DNA from: UBA4644 sp034933145
GTDB lineage: Bacteria > Bacillota > Clostridia > Oscillospirales > Butyricicoccaceae
Assembly (NCBI GenBank): GCA_034933145.1
Contig: JAYFOA010000027.1
Span: 1-26,534 of the forward strand
DNA length: 26,534 nucleotides
Direction of reading: 5' to 3'
Shown: one piece after another, positions 7,632 to 16,342 of the stretch
Layout of the letters: each line of letters opens with the position of its first letter
Numbering within the stretch: position 1 is the stretch's first letter
Translations under genes and position numbers: made by a program
The notes under the pieces: model-generated
Seen by the model: the letters and a program-made list of their open reading frames with translations, nothing else
What the model was told of the DNA's origin: nothing
Database searches by the model: none

Positions 7632-9578
7632 ATGAAACGCGTACTGGCCATGCTGCTGGCATCAGTGATGATGCTTTCTTTGGCAGCCTGTAATAAGACT
7701 GCAACAGGTGGCTCCGGCGATACCGAGAAGACCGCTACCGCAGAAGAGATCAAATCAAGTAAGGAATACTCACGGGTTTATAAGACCTACTTCAGTTCTT
7801 CTTATGCGTCCTTTAACTATTTTTCCACCGCATATGCCACCGTTCGTGAGATCGTCGCCAACTGCATCGACGGTCTTGTCGAGCCGAACACCTACGGCGT
7901 CTACGTCCCCTCGCTGGCCGAGAGCTGGGAGACTAACGATGACCAGACGGTCTGGACCTTCAAGATCCGTCAGGGACTCAAGTGGGTCGATTCGACCGGT
8001 GCAGAGACAAGTTATGACCTCACCGCGCAGGATTTCGTCGATGGCATCCGTTATATCGGCGATCCCCAAAACGGAGCTTATTCTCTGCGTGTCGTGCGCA
8101 ATCTGATCGCGGGCCTGTACGACTATTACTGGGCGCTGGACGACATCGACAGCGGCACCACGACCGACAAGACCCGCGACGAGGTGCTGGCGACGTTTGA
8201 CAATTCCGTCGGCGTCAAGGCGCTCGATGAATATACCGTCCAGTATACGCTGACGGCGAGCGCGCCTTACTTTCTCTCCCTGATCGAAAGCAGTATGCTG
8301 CTGCTGCCGGTCGAATACGACTACGCGATGGAGCAGGGCGAGAACTTTGGTATAGACAACGAGCACATGCTCTATTGCGGCGCATATTACATCTCCCACT
8401 TTGAGCGCGACAAGGCCATCACCCTGACGGCCAACACGCACTACTGGGATCCGAACAGCATCACCATCGATACCGTAGAATATCAGATGATCCCGGATGG
8501 TACCACCTCTCTCGAGATGTTCAAGCGCGGCGAGATCGACTACACCAGCGTCGCCGCGGAAGAATACCTCTCCCTTAAGGATACCGAGTGGGAGGACGAC
8601 ATGCTCCCGACCGACCACAGCTTTTCCACAAACTATCTGTGGCTCGACTTCCAGGGCAAGAACCCCGAGTTCAATATCTTCATCAACAATGAAAACTTCC
8701 GCAAGGCACTTCAGTATTCGCTCAACCGCGAGTCGATTGCATCGCTGCGCGAGCCGGTCGATCCCAAACGCATCCTGCGCAACACCATCAACGCAGAGGG
8801 CGCCATCCTTGATTCGTCCGGCAAGGATTACACCGATTACAGTCCGCTCAAGGAGGTCAAAGAGACCGACTACAACAATCCCGAGCTCGCCAAGGAATAC
8901 ATGAAGAAGGCAGTCGAGGAGCTCTGTGAGGCTGACGGCACCATTAAGGGCTGTACGCCTGGTACGGTCGATTATCTGCCGGTCTGCTCCTTCGATGTGG
9001 ATGGCAAGCTGCCGGTCACCATCTGCTATGTCGGCACGGACGACGAAAGTGAGATCGTCATGGCGCAGCTCCTTAAGACCATGATCGAAGATTCCATCGG
9101 TTCCGAATATATTGATTTTGAGATTCAGGCCTACTCCGGCTGGACCTATAGCACGGTTGCTGATCCGCTCAACTATGATATTTATTTTGATTCGCTGTCC
9201 ACGAACTACGCTGATCCGTCCGGCATTTTGACCCGCCTGACGACCGACGGCGCGGAAAACGTTGGTAAGTACAAAGTCCCCGAATATGATGACCTGATAG
9301 AAAAAGCCCTGGCCGCGACCACTTTTGAGGAACGGCTGCAGTATTTTGCGCAAGCGGAAGCGTATCTCTGCAACGGCGCGTATCTGATCCCGTTTATCTC
9401 CTCTCTGCGCGGTTATTACATGAGTTACTCCGTCCCGTACACCAGCCCGCTGACCCTGTATGGGAACGAGAAGTATAAAGGTACAATGGTGGCAACAGAG
9501 CCGCTGACGATCGATGAGTTCAACACGCTCACTGAGGCTTATCAGAAGGAACGCGCCGCTGCGCTTGCCGGCAACTAA
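7632..9578 (+). CDS. Oligopeptide-type ABC transporter substrate-binding lipoprotein
   Basis: 648 residues. The N-terminus is a lipoprotein signal: MKR, a hydrophobic stretch and lipobox SLAAC with Cys20 as the lipidated residue, so the protein is tethered outside the membrane. The body is a family-5 solute-binding protein (SBP_bac_5): LAESWETNDDQTVWTFKIRQ near 95-115 and FRKALQYSLNR near 357 are family hallmarks. At 648 residues it is longer than many members (about 500-550). It captures peptides or a similar ligand and delivers it to the two permeases encoded next. A GAGGAGG ribosome site lies 7-8 nt before the ATG. It is the first gene of a five-gene operon and is followed by a strong GC hairpin before the first permease. 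Confidence 0.97.
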   Translation: MKRVLAMLLASVMMLSLAACNKTATGGSGDTEKTATAEEIKSSKEYSRVYKTYFSSSYASFNYFSTAYATVREIVANCIDGLVEPNTYGVYVPSLAESWETNDDQTVWTFKIRQGLKWVDSTGAETSYDLTAQDFVDGIRYIGDPQNGAYSLRVVRNLIAGLYDYYWALDDIDSGTTTDKTRDEVLATFDNSVGVKALDEYTVQYTLTASAPYFLSLIESSMLLLPVEYDYAMEQGENFGIDNEHMLYCGAYYISHFERDKAITLTANTHYWDPNSITIDTVEYQMIPDGTTSLEMFKRGEIDYTSVAAEEYLSLKDTEWEDDMLPTDHSFSTNYLWLDFQGKNPEFNIFINNENFRKALQYSLNRESIASLREPVDPKRILRNTINAEGAILDSSGKDYTDYSPLKEVKETDYNNPELAKEYMKKAVEELCEADGTIKGCTPGTVDYLPVCSFDVDGKLPVTICYVGTDDESEIVMAQLLKTMIEDSIGSEYIDFEIQAYSGWTYSTVADPLNYDIYFDSLSTNYADPSGILTRLTTDGAENVGKYKVPEYDDLIEKALAATTFEERLQYFAQAEAYLCNGAYLIPFISSLRGYYMSYSVPYTSPLTLYGNEKYKGTMVATEPLTIDEFNTLTEAYQKERAAALAGN

Positions 9579-9589
9579 ACACGCTCGAG

Positions 9590-9627
9590 AGCTGCGCCGC
9601 CGGCCGGACAGAGCCGGCGGCGCGGCT
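9590..9627 (+). other. GC-rich intergenic stem-loop between binding protein and permease genes
   Basis: AGCTGCGCCGCCGGC (9590-9604) pairs over 15 bp with GCCGGCGGCGCGGCT (9613-9627), with one G-T wobble and an 8-nt loop. No T run follows, so it is unlikely to be a complete terminator. In other ABC operons such stems protect the 3' end of the binding-protein message and allow it to be made in excess over the permeases; that role is inferred here. Confidence 0.7.
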
Positions 9628-9647
9628 GTCAGGATGGAGGAACGATC

Positions 9648-10586
9648 TTGGCAAAGTATATCCTTTCGCGAGCCGTTCGCTCGCTTTTCACTGTCGTCAT
9701 CGTGTTTGTGACGGTGTTCATGCTGCTTCGGCTCATGCCGCTGAGCGGTTATTTTCCACAGGAGATGCTCAAAGAGACCGACGAGGCCACGCGGATGTCC
9801 TATCTGCGCAATCAGGGGCTTCTCGATCATCCACTGGTGCAACTCTGGCGTTTTGTCCGCAATCTGTTTCATGGCGATCTCGGCCGAAGCCTAACAGTCT
9901 ATCCGAAGGTGCCGGTAGTAACGCTGTTGGGCGAAAAGATTCCGGTTACCGCGGTCTTCGGCTTTACAAGCATGATCCTCGGCATTGTGTTTGGCATCTC
10001 GCTCGGGCTGCTGATGGTGCGCTATAAGAATCGATGGGGCGACCGCCTCGGTACCGCATATATTCTGATTGTCCGCGCCGTGCCGTCGCTGATCTACCTC
10101 TTTTTTATTCAGGTTTGGATCTCCAAGTGGTTCAACCTGCCGCTGGTCTTTTATAAGGACCGTCCAAGCTCGTGGATTCTCCCGGTCGTCTGCCTATCGC
10201 TCGGCAGCATCGCTTGGTACGCGCTGTGGCTGCGGCGTTTCATGGTCGATGAGGAAAACCGGGATTATGTAAAGTTTGCGCTGATCAAGGGCCTTCCGAA
10301 GAAAGTCGTCTGGAAGCGACACGTTTTCAAGAACGCGATGATCCCGCTGGTGATCTACCTGCCGAGCGACCTGCTATTCATCATCTCAGGCTCGCTTGTC
10401 ATAGAAAGTTTGTACGCCATTCCTGGTACGGGTGGCCTGCTCACGACGGCGATTAAGAGTCAGGATAACAATTTGGTGCAGGTGCTGGTGCTGATGTACG
10501 CGGTACTGTCGGTCATCGGCGTGTTTCTGGGCGATCTGCTGGTCGCGTTTGTCGATCCGCGCATCAAGCTGACGGAGGAGGAATAA
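9648..10586 (+). CDS. Oligopeptide-type ABC transporter permease, OppB/DppB-like
   Basis: 312 residues starting at a TTG codon, chosen because GGATGGAGG sits 7-8 nt upstream and the protein then begins with AKYILSRAVRSLFTVVIVF, the usual first helix of OppB-type permeases. About six membrane segments are visible. The coupling (EAA-like) loop is FALIKGLPKKVVWKRHVFKN, followed by SGSLVIESLYAIPGTGGLL, a strongly conserved OppB segment. It forms the membrane channel together with the next gene product. Its stop is only 4 bp before the next start. Confidence 0.95.
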   Translation: MAKYILSRAVRSLFTVVIVFVTVFMLLRLMPLSGYFPQEMLKETDEATRMSYLRNQGLLDHPLVQLWRFVRNLFHGDLGRSLTVYPKVPVVTLLGEKIPVTAVFGFTSMILGIVFGISLGLLMVRYKNRWGDRLGTAYILIVRAVPSLIYLFFIQVWISKWFNLPLVFYKDRPSSWILPVVCLSLGSIAWYALWLRRFMVDEENRDYVKFALIKGLPKKVVWKRHVFKNAMIPLVIYLPSDLLFIISGSLVIESLYAIPGTGGLLTTAIKSQDNNLVQVLVLMYAVLSVIGVFLGDLLVAFVDPRIKLTEEE

Positions 10587-10590
10587 GCGC

Positions 10591-11532
10591 ATGGAAAGCA
10601 GCACAAGACCCTCGGCGGCGCTCAATGCGCTTAAGTTCCGCGCTGCGGTATTCGACAATCTTCAGAGTGAGGATACCGGCTATTCCAATTATTCCTATTG
10701 GCGCAGCACGATCCGTACATTCTTCCGGAACAAGGCGGTCTTGGCGCTTGTGGTGCTCATCGCCGGTATGATCCTTATGAGTTTTTTCTATCCAGTGTTT
10801 TCGAGGGTCGATCCTAAAAAGGTGTCGATGCTTCCGCTTGAGTGGAACCGCAGCCCATCCACCGCACACTGGTTCGGGACTGACGCGCTCGGCCGCGATA
10901 TTTGGGCACGCGCGTGGTACGGAGCGCGCAATTCTTTCCTGCTGGCGTTTTGTATCGCGTGCTCCGACGTTGGCATCGGCACGATCGTCGGTGCGCTGTG
11001 GGGCTATAATAAAAAACTTGACCCCGTTATGATCGAGATCTACAATATCATCACGAATGTTCCTTCAACGGTCTATCTCGTGCTGCTCGCATATATAATG
11101 AACACCAGCTATCTGACGCTGTTCGTCTCGATGGCATCGCGCGGATGGATCGTAGAGGCACGCTTTTTCCGTAACCGTATTCTATCGATCCGCGACAGCG
11201 AATACAATGTCGCTTCGCGCTGCCTCGGTACTCCGATGCGCCGCATAGCCACAAAGAACATCATACCGCATATCATCAGCCTCATTATCATGGAGGCCGC
11301 GCTGTGCATCCCGTATTCCATTGGCTCAGAGGTTTTTCTCGGCTTCGTCGGTGTCGGCCTGCCGGTGAACGCCATCACCCTCGGAAATATTGTCAATCAG
11401 GGCCGTGCCTCTTTTACGCTGCACCCCTATCAGATGCTGCTGCCGACCATCATCCTGTGCATTATAACCGTGGCGTTTTACGTCATCGGCAACAAGTTTG
11501 CCGATGCATCTGACCCGCGGAACCATGTTTAA
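10591..11532 (+). CDS. Oligopeptide-type ABC transporter permease, OppC/DppC-like
   Basis: 313 residues. A cytoplasmic N-terminal segment of about 50 residues precedes the first membrane helix. HWFGTDALGRDIWARAWYGA is the classical OppC signature after the first periplasmic-side segment. A coupling loop (SRCLGTPMRRIATKNIIPH) and FLGFVGVGLP follow. It pairs with the OppB-like permease to form the pore. The ATG at 10591 lies 4 bp after the upstream stop, so translation is probably coupled; the ribosome site (GGAGGAGGAA) lies in the end of the upstream gene. Confidence 0.95.
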   Translation: MESSTRPSAALNALKFRAAVFDNLQSEDTGYSNYSYWRSTIRTFFRNKAVLALVVLIAGMILMSFFYPVFSRVDPKKVSMLPLEWNRSPSTAHWFGTDALGRDIWARAWYGARNSFLLAFCIACSDVGIGTIVGALWGYNKKLDPVMIEIYNIITNVPSTVYLVLLAYIMNTSYLTLFVSMASRGWIVEARFFRNRILSIRDSEYNVASRCLGTPMRRIATKNIIPHIISLIIMEAALCIPYSIGSEVFLGFVGVGLPVNAITLGNIVNQGRASFTLHPYQMLLPTIILCIITVAFYVIGNKFADASDPRNHV

Positions 11533-11547
11533 GGAGGGTGCGGAAGC

Positions 11548-13548
11548 ATGCAGATACATCAAAATCCGCTGATCCTATCCGCGAAGGACGTGGAGATCAA
11601 GTTTAATCTTCGCGGTCGGACGCTGACCGCCATTCGCGGCGCGTCGCTCGACCTATATGAGGGAGAGACACTCGCGCTTGTCGGTGAAAGCGGCTCCGGC
11701 AAGAGCGTATTCACCAAGTCCTTCATAGGAATGCTGGACAAGAACGGCTATATCAGTGGCGGTGAGATTCTCTACCAAGGTCAGGACGTCACCAAGTTCA
11801 AGACCGAGGACGAATGGCTCCGCATCCGAGGTAAAAAAATCGCCATGGTATTTCAGGACCCGATGACCTCACTCAACCCGGTGCGCACCATCGGCGAGCA
11901 AATCACCGAAGTCATCACATGGCACTTCGGCACCGAGCACGAGCAGGCCAAGAAGGAGGCCATTGAGATTCTCAAACGCGTCGGCATCTCCGACGCGGAA
12001 TTCCGTTACAAGCAATATCCGCACGAGTTTTCTGGAGGTATGCGGCAACGCGTCGTCATCGCAACGGCCATCGCTTGCCGTCCGGAAATTCTCATCTGCG
12101 ACGAGCCGACTACGGCGCTCGACGTCACCGTGCAGGCGCAGATTCTCAAGCTAATCCGCGAGCTCCAGCAGGAGCTGAAGATGACAGTCGTCTATATAAC
12201 CCATGACCTCGGCGTCGTTGCCAATGTCGCCGACTGGGTCGCCGTCATGTATGCGGGCCAGATCGTCGAATACGGCACGGTGCATGAAATATTTAAGGAG
12301 GCGGCGCATCCCTACACACGTGCGCTGTTGCAATCGCTGCCGCAGCTCGGTGTCAAGGGACACAACCTCTATTCGATCAAAGGCACGCCGCCTAACCTCT
12401 TCAAGGAGATTCACGGCGACGCCTTCGCGCCCCGCAACCCGGAGGCAATGGAGATTGATTTTGAAGAGGAGCCGCCGGTATTCCAGATTAGCGACACCCA
12501 TTACGCAAAGACGTGGATGCTTCATCCGCTAGCAGCAGACTACCGCGCAGATCTGGAGCGAAAGCACCACGAGCACCGGGAGAAGACCGCAGCAGGTGAG
12601 CCGCCCTTCTGCTACGATAGTGCGGAAAAGCTATTGCAGGTCAAGGATCTGACGGTTCGGTTCAAGCTTGGCGGGAAGGAATTCCGCGCGGTGGATAACG
12701 TTAGTTTCGATATCTACAAGGGGGAAACGCTGTCGCTTGTCGGCGAGAGCGGTTCCGGAAAGACCACGATTGGCCGCGCAATCATGCATATCTACAATAA
12801 GGTAGACGGGCAGATCGTTTTTAAGGGTGAGCCGATCACCGGCCGGCTGCCGCGTGGTAAGGCCAAGGAACTCCACATGGAGATGCAGATGATCTTTCAG
12901 GACCCAATGGCGTCGCTCAACGAGCGTGCAAAGGTCGATTACATCATCTCCGAGGGCCTTTATAACTACCATTTGTACGACAGCGAAGAGGACCGCGTTC
13001 GCAAGGTCGAAGAGATCATGTCCGAAGTCGGTCTCTCAAATGACTTCGCCTCGCGTTTTCCGCACGAGTTTTCCGGCGGTCAGCGCCAGCGGATCGGCAT
13101 TGCGCGCTCGCTCGTGATGAACCCGAATTTTATCGTGGCTGACGAACCGATCTCCGCGCTCGACGTCTCGATCCGCGCACAGGTCATCAATTTGCTCAAC
13201 AAGCTCAAGCGCGAACGCGGCCTGACCTATCTGTTCATCGCGCATGATCTTTCGGTCGTCCGCTATATCTCCGACCGCATCGCGGTCATCAACAAAGGCC
13301 GGATCGTCGAGCTTGCTCCGTGTGCGGAGCTGTTCACCCATCCACTGCATCCCTATACCAAAGCGCTGCTCTCCGCCGTTCCATACCCGGATCCCGATGT
13401 CGAGCGGAACAAGCAGCTGCTGGTCTACGACCGCTCGATGCACAATTATACCGAGGATAAGCCTTTATGGGTCGAAATTGTCCCAGGTCACTTTATCTTC
13501 GGCAACCGCTACGAGCTGGATATTTATCGGAAGGAGCTGGGCATCTGA
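11548..13548 (+). CDS. Fused double ATP-binding protein of the peptide importer (DppD-DppF type)
   Basis: 666 residues carrying two complete ABC ATPase domains, so one polypeptide replaces the usual OppD plus OppF pair. Domain 1: Walker A GESGSGKS (46-53), signature FSGGMRQR, Walker B LICDEPTTALD. Domain 2: Walker A GESGSGKT (about 399-406), signature FSGGQRQR, Walker B FIVADEPISALD. Both have a switch His (THDLGV, AHDLSV). The oligopeptide-type C-terminal extension after domain 1 is kept in outline (FAPRNPEAM...), but the cysteines that normally bind a metal or Fe-S cluster there (FAPRCPYA...C...C) are absent, and no Cys cluster follows domain 2. AAGGAGGGT precedes the ATG at 11548. It powers import with the preceding permeases. 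Confidence 0.95.
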   Translation: MQIHQNPLILSAKDVEIKFNLRGRTLTAIRGASLDLYEGETLALVGESGSGKSVFTKSFIGMLDKNGYISGGEILYQGQDVTKFKTEDEWLRIRGKKIAMVFQDPMTSLNPVRTIGEQITEVITWHFGTEHEQAKKEAIEILKRVGISDAEFRYKQYPHEFSGGMRQRVVIATAIACRPEILICDEPTTALDVTVQAQILKLIRELQQELKMTVVYITHDLGVVANVADWVAVMYAGQIVEYGTVHEIFKEAAHPYTRALLQSLPQLGVKGHNLYSIKGTPPNLFKEIHGDAFAPRNPEAMEIDFEEEPPVFQISDTHYAKTWMLHPLAADYRADLERKHHEHREKTAAGEPPFCYDSAEKLLQVKDLTVRFKLGGKEFRAVDNVSFDIYKGETLSLVGESGSGKTTIGRAIMHIYNKVDGQIVFKGEPITGRLPRGKAKELHMEMQMIFQDPMASLNERAKVDYIISEGLYNYHLYDSEEDRVRKVEEIMSEVGLSNDFASRFPHEFSGGQRQRIGIARSLVMNPNFIVADEPISALDVSIRAQVINLLNKLKRERGLTYLFIAHDLSVVRYISDRIAVINKGRIVELAPCAELFTHPLHPYTKALLSAVPYPDPDVERNKQLLVYDRSMHNYTEDKPLWVEIVPGHFIFGNRYELDIYRKELGI

Positions 13549-13550
13549 GC

Positions 13551-14000
13551 ATGGACGCAGAGACAAAGCGCCGTTATCTCCGGCTGATCTACGCCCGCGC
13601 GTTGCATTATCTCGGCGGCGCGCTGGTTTTGGCCGCCATTGTCGCCGGTCTGTATCATAGCCGAGTCTACTTCGTCTTTGCCTGCTGCGCGTTCGGCTTC
13701 GCGTTTTTCTGCTGGGCTTGGTTCTCCTATATGCGGCTGACCGGGCTGAGGATGTTCGGATTTCACCCAGACCGGGATACAAAGCGTGTGCCCTATGTAC
13801 ATCGCAGGTTCAAGGAGCGTCGCCCCCATCGTCCCTCCTTTGCCATGGGAAACGCTGAATTTGACGACGATCTGGTGCGTGCGACCTCCGCTGACGAGGA
13901 GCTTTTTTCCGAACGGCAGAGTGTGCTTGCACGCGTTTGGGCCCGTGTTGTCTGCGGTGCGCTGCTCGTGTTCGTCTCTCTCGCGGTCTACTTTTTCTGA
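13551..14000 (+). CDS. Small membrane protein of unknown function, last gene of the importer operon
   Basis: 149 residues from the ATG at 13551, two bases after the ATPase stop; an AAGGAG ribosome site lies in the end of the ATPase gene. The frame is open further upstream but only within that gene. Two adjacent membrane helices (about 18-36 and 39-61) are followed by a basic, polar segment of about 65 residues (FHPDRDTKR, RRFKERRPHRP) and a third helix at the very C-terminus. I recognise no family. Its position suggests an accessory to the importer, or simple co-expression. A strong terminator follows at 14131. Confidence 0.8.
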   Translation: MDAETKRRYLRLIYARALHYLGGALVLAAIVAGLYHSRVYFVFACCAFGFAFFCWAWFSYMRLTGLRMFGFHPDRDTKRVPYVHRRFKERRPHRPSFAMGNAEFDDDLVRATSADEELFSERQSVLARVWARVVCGALLVFVSLAVYFF

Positions 14001-14130
14001 ACCGGTACCGCATCCTGCCGAGATGCACCTGCCGTGACGACCAATATCAACACGGAAAATAACGAAACAGCGATTTGACACTTCGTATCAATTCGCGGTT
14101 TCTGGTTTGGCAAACCTGATGCTACTCGAT

Positions 14131-14168
14131 AAAATGCACCACGCTCCACGGAGCGTGGTGCATTTTTC
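14131..14168. terminator. Strong, probably bidirectional terminator between converging genes
   Basis: A near-perfect 17-bp stem (AAAATGCACCACGCTCC with GGAGCGTGGTGCATTTT) carries A and T runs on its two sides. It can stop the importer operon on the + strand and the HTH gene on the - strand, which ends at 14250. The rest of 14001-14249 holds nothing else I can identify. Confidence 0.85.
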
Positions 14169-14249
14169 CAATATAATCTGACGACTGCCAGATTACTCAC
14201 CGCATACACTGGGCACTTGCCCCAGTCCTGAAGCTGAAAAGTCATAATA

Positions 14250-15776
14250 TCAGATTTGAACATCCAATTTTTTTAGATATAAGCGCAAGGAAGCTATTGC
14301 GGCTTCGTTGCCGGGATCTTCATACTTCTTTTCTTTAGCCATGCTTTTTAGAAAATCCCAGAAGGCTGCGGTCATGTTACCCTCGTTCATGGCCAGGACA
14401 ATCGGCGGTTGGGAGGTCTTTGCCACGATGACACCCAACTCCTCGCGTGCATAGACCATATAACGGTCATCCCCTGGTCTGTCTATCAAACGGACGTGAT
14501 AGTTTTCGCAAGAACATAAAAGGTCGACAATGTTCTTTAGATGGGCAACGAATTCTTTCGGTGTATAATGTACGGCTCCGCCGCCCAGCATGTCCGACAT
14601 GGACACTTTGACGCCTCCTTTTTTTACCATATCTATGTCGGGCAGATGGATGAGCTCAGTAAAATGATTGGTCTTCAGGTTTTCCCTAAAGCGTCCATAT
14701 CGCTCCGCATGGATGGAAGGGTTATTGGATGAGCCGCTGCCAGAGCGTCCGGCAATTGACGCCAGCAGTGTCTCGGGCATGGTCAGTACAGAGAGCGATT
14801 CCGTCTTTAGCAGTGTGTCAGCCCGCTCTCGCTCAAATTCCGCCAGAGTGCTGAAGTAGGCATCGCGGTCCCTTGCGGTAAAAATCCTCATCAAAGGACG
14901 GCACAGGCGCAGATACTGCAGAAATTCCTCTGCGAATGACGTCACGGCTTCATGGTCGCGGTATAAGACGTTGGCGGCAATAGAAATCTGGTCGCCGATG
15001 GAATTTGAAACGACCGCTGCCGTCTCTGGTGCGATGAACAGCGTCCGCTTAAAAACGCCGTCCCGTTTCTTGGGATAAAAGTACGGCTCGATGTTTCCAC
15101 TCATATACAGTGGCATCCACTGGCCGATGGCGCTTAACATCTCGTCAAGATCCCGGCTGATGGTGTGGATAATCTTAATTTTATTTCCCTTGGAGAGTAT
15201 GCGAATCATAAGCTCTGCCCATTTATGAGAAAATTCCGGGTCGGCCGTCATCCAGGAAGTCTCCTCTCCGCTAAACAGCAGGAGCGTCTGGGGTTTTTCG
15301 CACGCGGCAACCTCGGAAAGAAAATATTCGGCTGCCTGACGCTTACCTTCAATGCCATAGAAGATAGACACAGCTTCGTGCAGGGAAGGAGGCTGGTATT
15401 TCATTTGTGGCCGTGCCGATACGGGATGGCTGCCCAGATTTGAAAAGCAGCTTAAAAACTGCTCCACAGGCTCCACGCCGCCTGGGTTGCCGTGAAGCAG
15501 CCAATCCGCAATTCTGCCAGCAAATGCAGCACTGTCATCCGGCAGACTTGCCAGGCCCAGCACATCGGACAGCACCTTTTTCTGATAGTCCCCGGAACAA
15601 CGTCGTGCAAGGCTGGCCGCCATACTTTGTATGATACCCGCGTCCCTCGGCATAAGCCGCTTTCCGCGCCGCAGGCGGCTGATATAAGACGCATCCAGTG
15701 ATACGCGCCCGGCAAGTACGCTGTTGGAGGTTTCGGTGATTGTCATAAGAAAATTCAGTTTGTCGGCAAAAGTCAT
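14250..15776 (-). CDS. HTH (XRE-like) regulator with a long, possibly sensory C-terminal region
   Basis: 508 residues. The ATG at 15776 is chosen because AGAGGAGGAG precedes it; the frame extends upstream without a ribosome site. Residues 1-60 form a lambda-repressor/XRE-like HTH: KLNFLMTITETSNSVLAGRV, then SYISRLRRGKR as recognition helix. The remainder is soluble, with no membrane helix. Residues about 163-300 (TLLLFSGEETSW, ILSKGNKIKIIHTISRD, then ...YMSGNIEPYFYPKKRDG) resemble the PLD-like sensor fold of TrmB-type regulators; this is a guess from pattern. A C-terminal part of about 150 residues is unrecognised. Divergent from the PH-like/SLH gene pair, with a palindrome between them. Probable role: regulator of itself and of that pair. 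Confidence 0.85.
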   Translation of the reverse strand: MTFADKLNFLMTITETSNSVLAGRVSLDASYISRLRRGKRLMPRDAGIIQSMAASLARRCSGDYQKKVLSDVLGLASLPDDSAAFAGRIADWLLHGNPGGVEPVEQFLSCFSNLGSHPVSARPQMKYQPPSLHEAVSIFYGIEGKRQAAEYFLSEVAACEKPQTLLLFSGEETSWMTADPEFSHKWAELMIRILSKGNKIKIIHTISRDLDEMLSAIGQWMPLYMSGNIEPYFYPKKRDGVFKRTLFIAPETAAVVSNSIGDQISIAANVLYRDHEAVTSFAEEFLQYLRLCRPLMRIFTARDRDAYFSTLAEFERERADTLLKTESLSVLTMPETLLASIAGRSGSGSSNNPSIHAERYGRFRENLKTNHFTELIHLPDIDMVKKGGVKVSMSDMLGGGAVHYTPKEFVAHLKNIVDLLCSCENYHVRLIDRPGDDRYMVYAREELGVIVAKTSQPPIVLAMNEGNMTAAFWDFLKSMAKEKKYEDPGNEAAIASLRLYLKKLDVQI

Positions 15777-15797
15777 GGTAACTCCTCCTCTCGTTTT

Positions 15798-15826
15798 AGA
15801 GTAGCAAAGTTTCCAAATTATTGCAA
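15798..15826 (-). promoter_or_regulatory. Candidate promoter of the HTH regulator gene
   Basis: On the minus strand TTGCAA (15826-15821), a 17-bp spacer and TACTCT (15803-15798), followed by the AGAGGAGGAG ribosome site and the ATG at 15776. Confidence 0.5.
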
Positions 15827-15833
15827 GCAAAAG

Positions 15834-15850
15834 TGGCATAGTTTATGCCA
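15834..15850. promoter_or_regulatory. Perfect 7-3-7 palindrome, candidate operator of the HTH regulator
   Basis: TGGCATA-GTT-TATGCCA. With one mismatch the dyad extends to 12-bp arms (15829-15855). It lies 8 bp upstream of the -35 of the HTH gene and 31 bp upstream of the -35 of the divergent gene, a common place for an autoregulatory site. A weak hairpin function in RNA cannot be excluded. Confidence 0.5.
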
Positions 15851-15880
15851 CCTTTGTCATTGCCAGGTTGGGCCGATCCG

Positions 15881-15909
15881 TTGTCCGATCACCTTCTTTT
15901 CGATATGCT
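15881..15909 (+). promoter_or_regulatory. Candidate promoter of the PH-like / SLH gene pair
   Basis: TTGTCC (15881-15886), 17-bp spacer, TATGCT (15904-15909), about 30 bp before the ATG at 15939. Confidence 0.5.
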
Positions 15910-15938
15910 TAAAATAAGCTGAAAATGGGGTGATATAT

Positions 15939-16244
15939 ATGGATGTAATCGTCCGGCTGAAGACCGGCTTTTTTGAAAAGACGGCATATCGACTGGAGAT
16001 GAGGGCGAGCAGACTGATCTTGATCCCCAATAAAGAGGAATTCGCGGAGCGCATCGTCATCGACCAGAGAGATATCCGCTCCGTCACGCTGACCGAGCTG
16101 AAGCATCCGGAGCTTGAAATTCAGACATATGACGCGGTATATGTCGGCATTATTGAGGGCGAATGCTCCTTTGGAGAGGTGGTGAGCTTTTTTAATGAGA
16201 ATTTAGACGCGAAAATCACCTGTGAATATAAAGGAGGAGAGTAA
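15939..16244 (+). CDS. Small PH-like domain protein of unknown function
   Basis: 101 residues from the ATG at 15939, preceded by GGGGTG at 7 nt; a GTG at 15930 is possible and would add three residues. It has no signal peptide or membrane helix, so it is cytoplasmic. The pattern of short strands (AYRLEMRASRLILIP, RIVIDQRDIRSVTLTEL, LEIQTYDAVYVGII) ending in an amphipathic helix (FGEVVSFFNENL) looks like a bacterial pleckstrin-homology-like fold; this is judged by eye, not by homology. It lies 98 bp before the giant SLH gene on the same strand and divergent from the HTH regulator, so it may be co-expressed with the SLH protein. Confidence 0.75.
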   Translation: MDVIVRLKTGFFEKTAYRLEMRASRLILIPNKEEFAERIVIDQRDIRSVTLTELKHPELEIQTYDAVYVGIIEGECSFGEVVSFFNENLDAKITCEYKGGE

Positions 16245-16342
16245 AAGCTTTCTTCATTCAGTCGGTTTAGGTTTTCATTTGGGAGGAACTTCGAACCCGA
16301 CAAAGCAGAGGAAAGACCCAGAATACATTAAGGAGGTATGGT

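Noticed and set aside
7770..9872. 700-codon open frame on the minus strand
   Set aside because: It is antisense to the binding protein and first permease, both certain. Long antisense frames arise in high-GC3 coding DNA; the translation has no family features.
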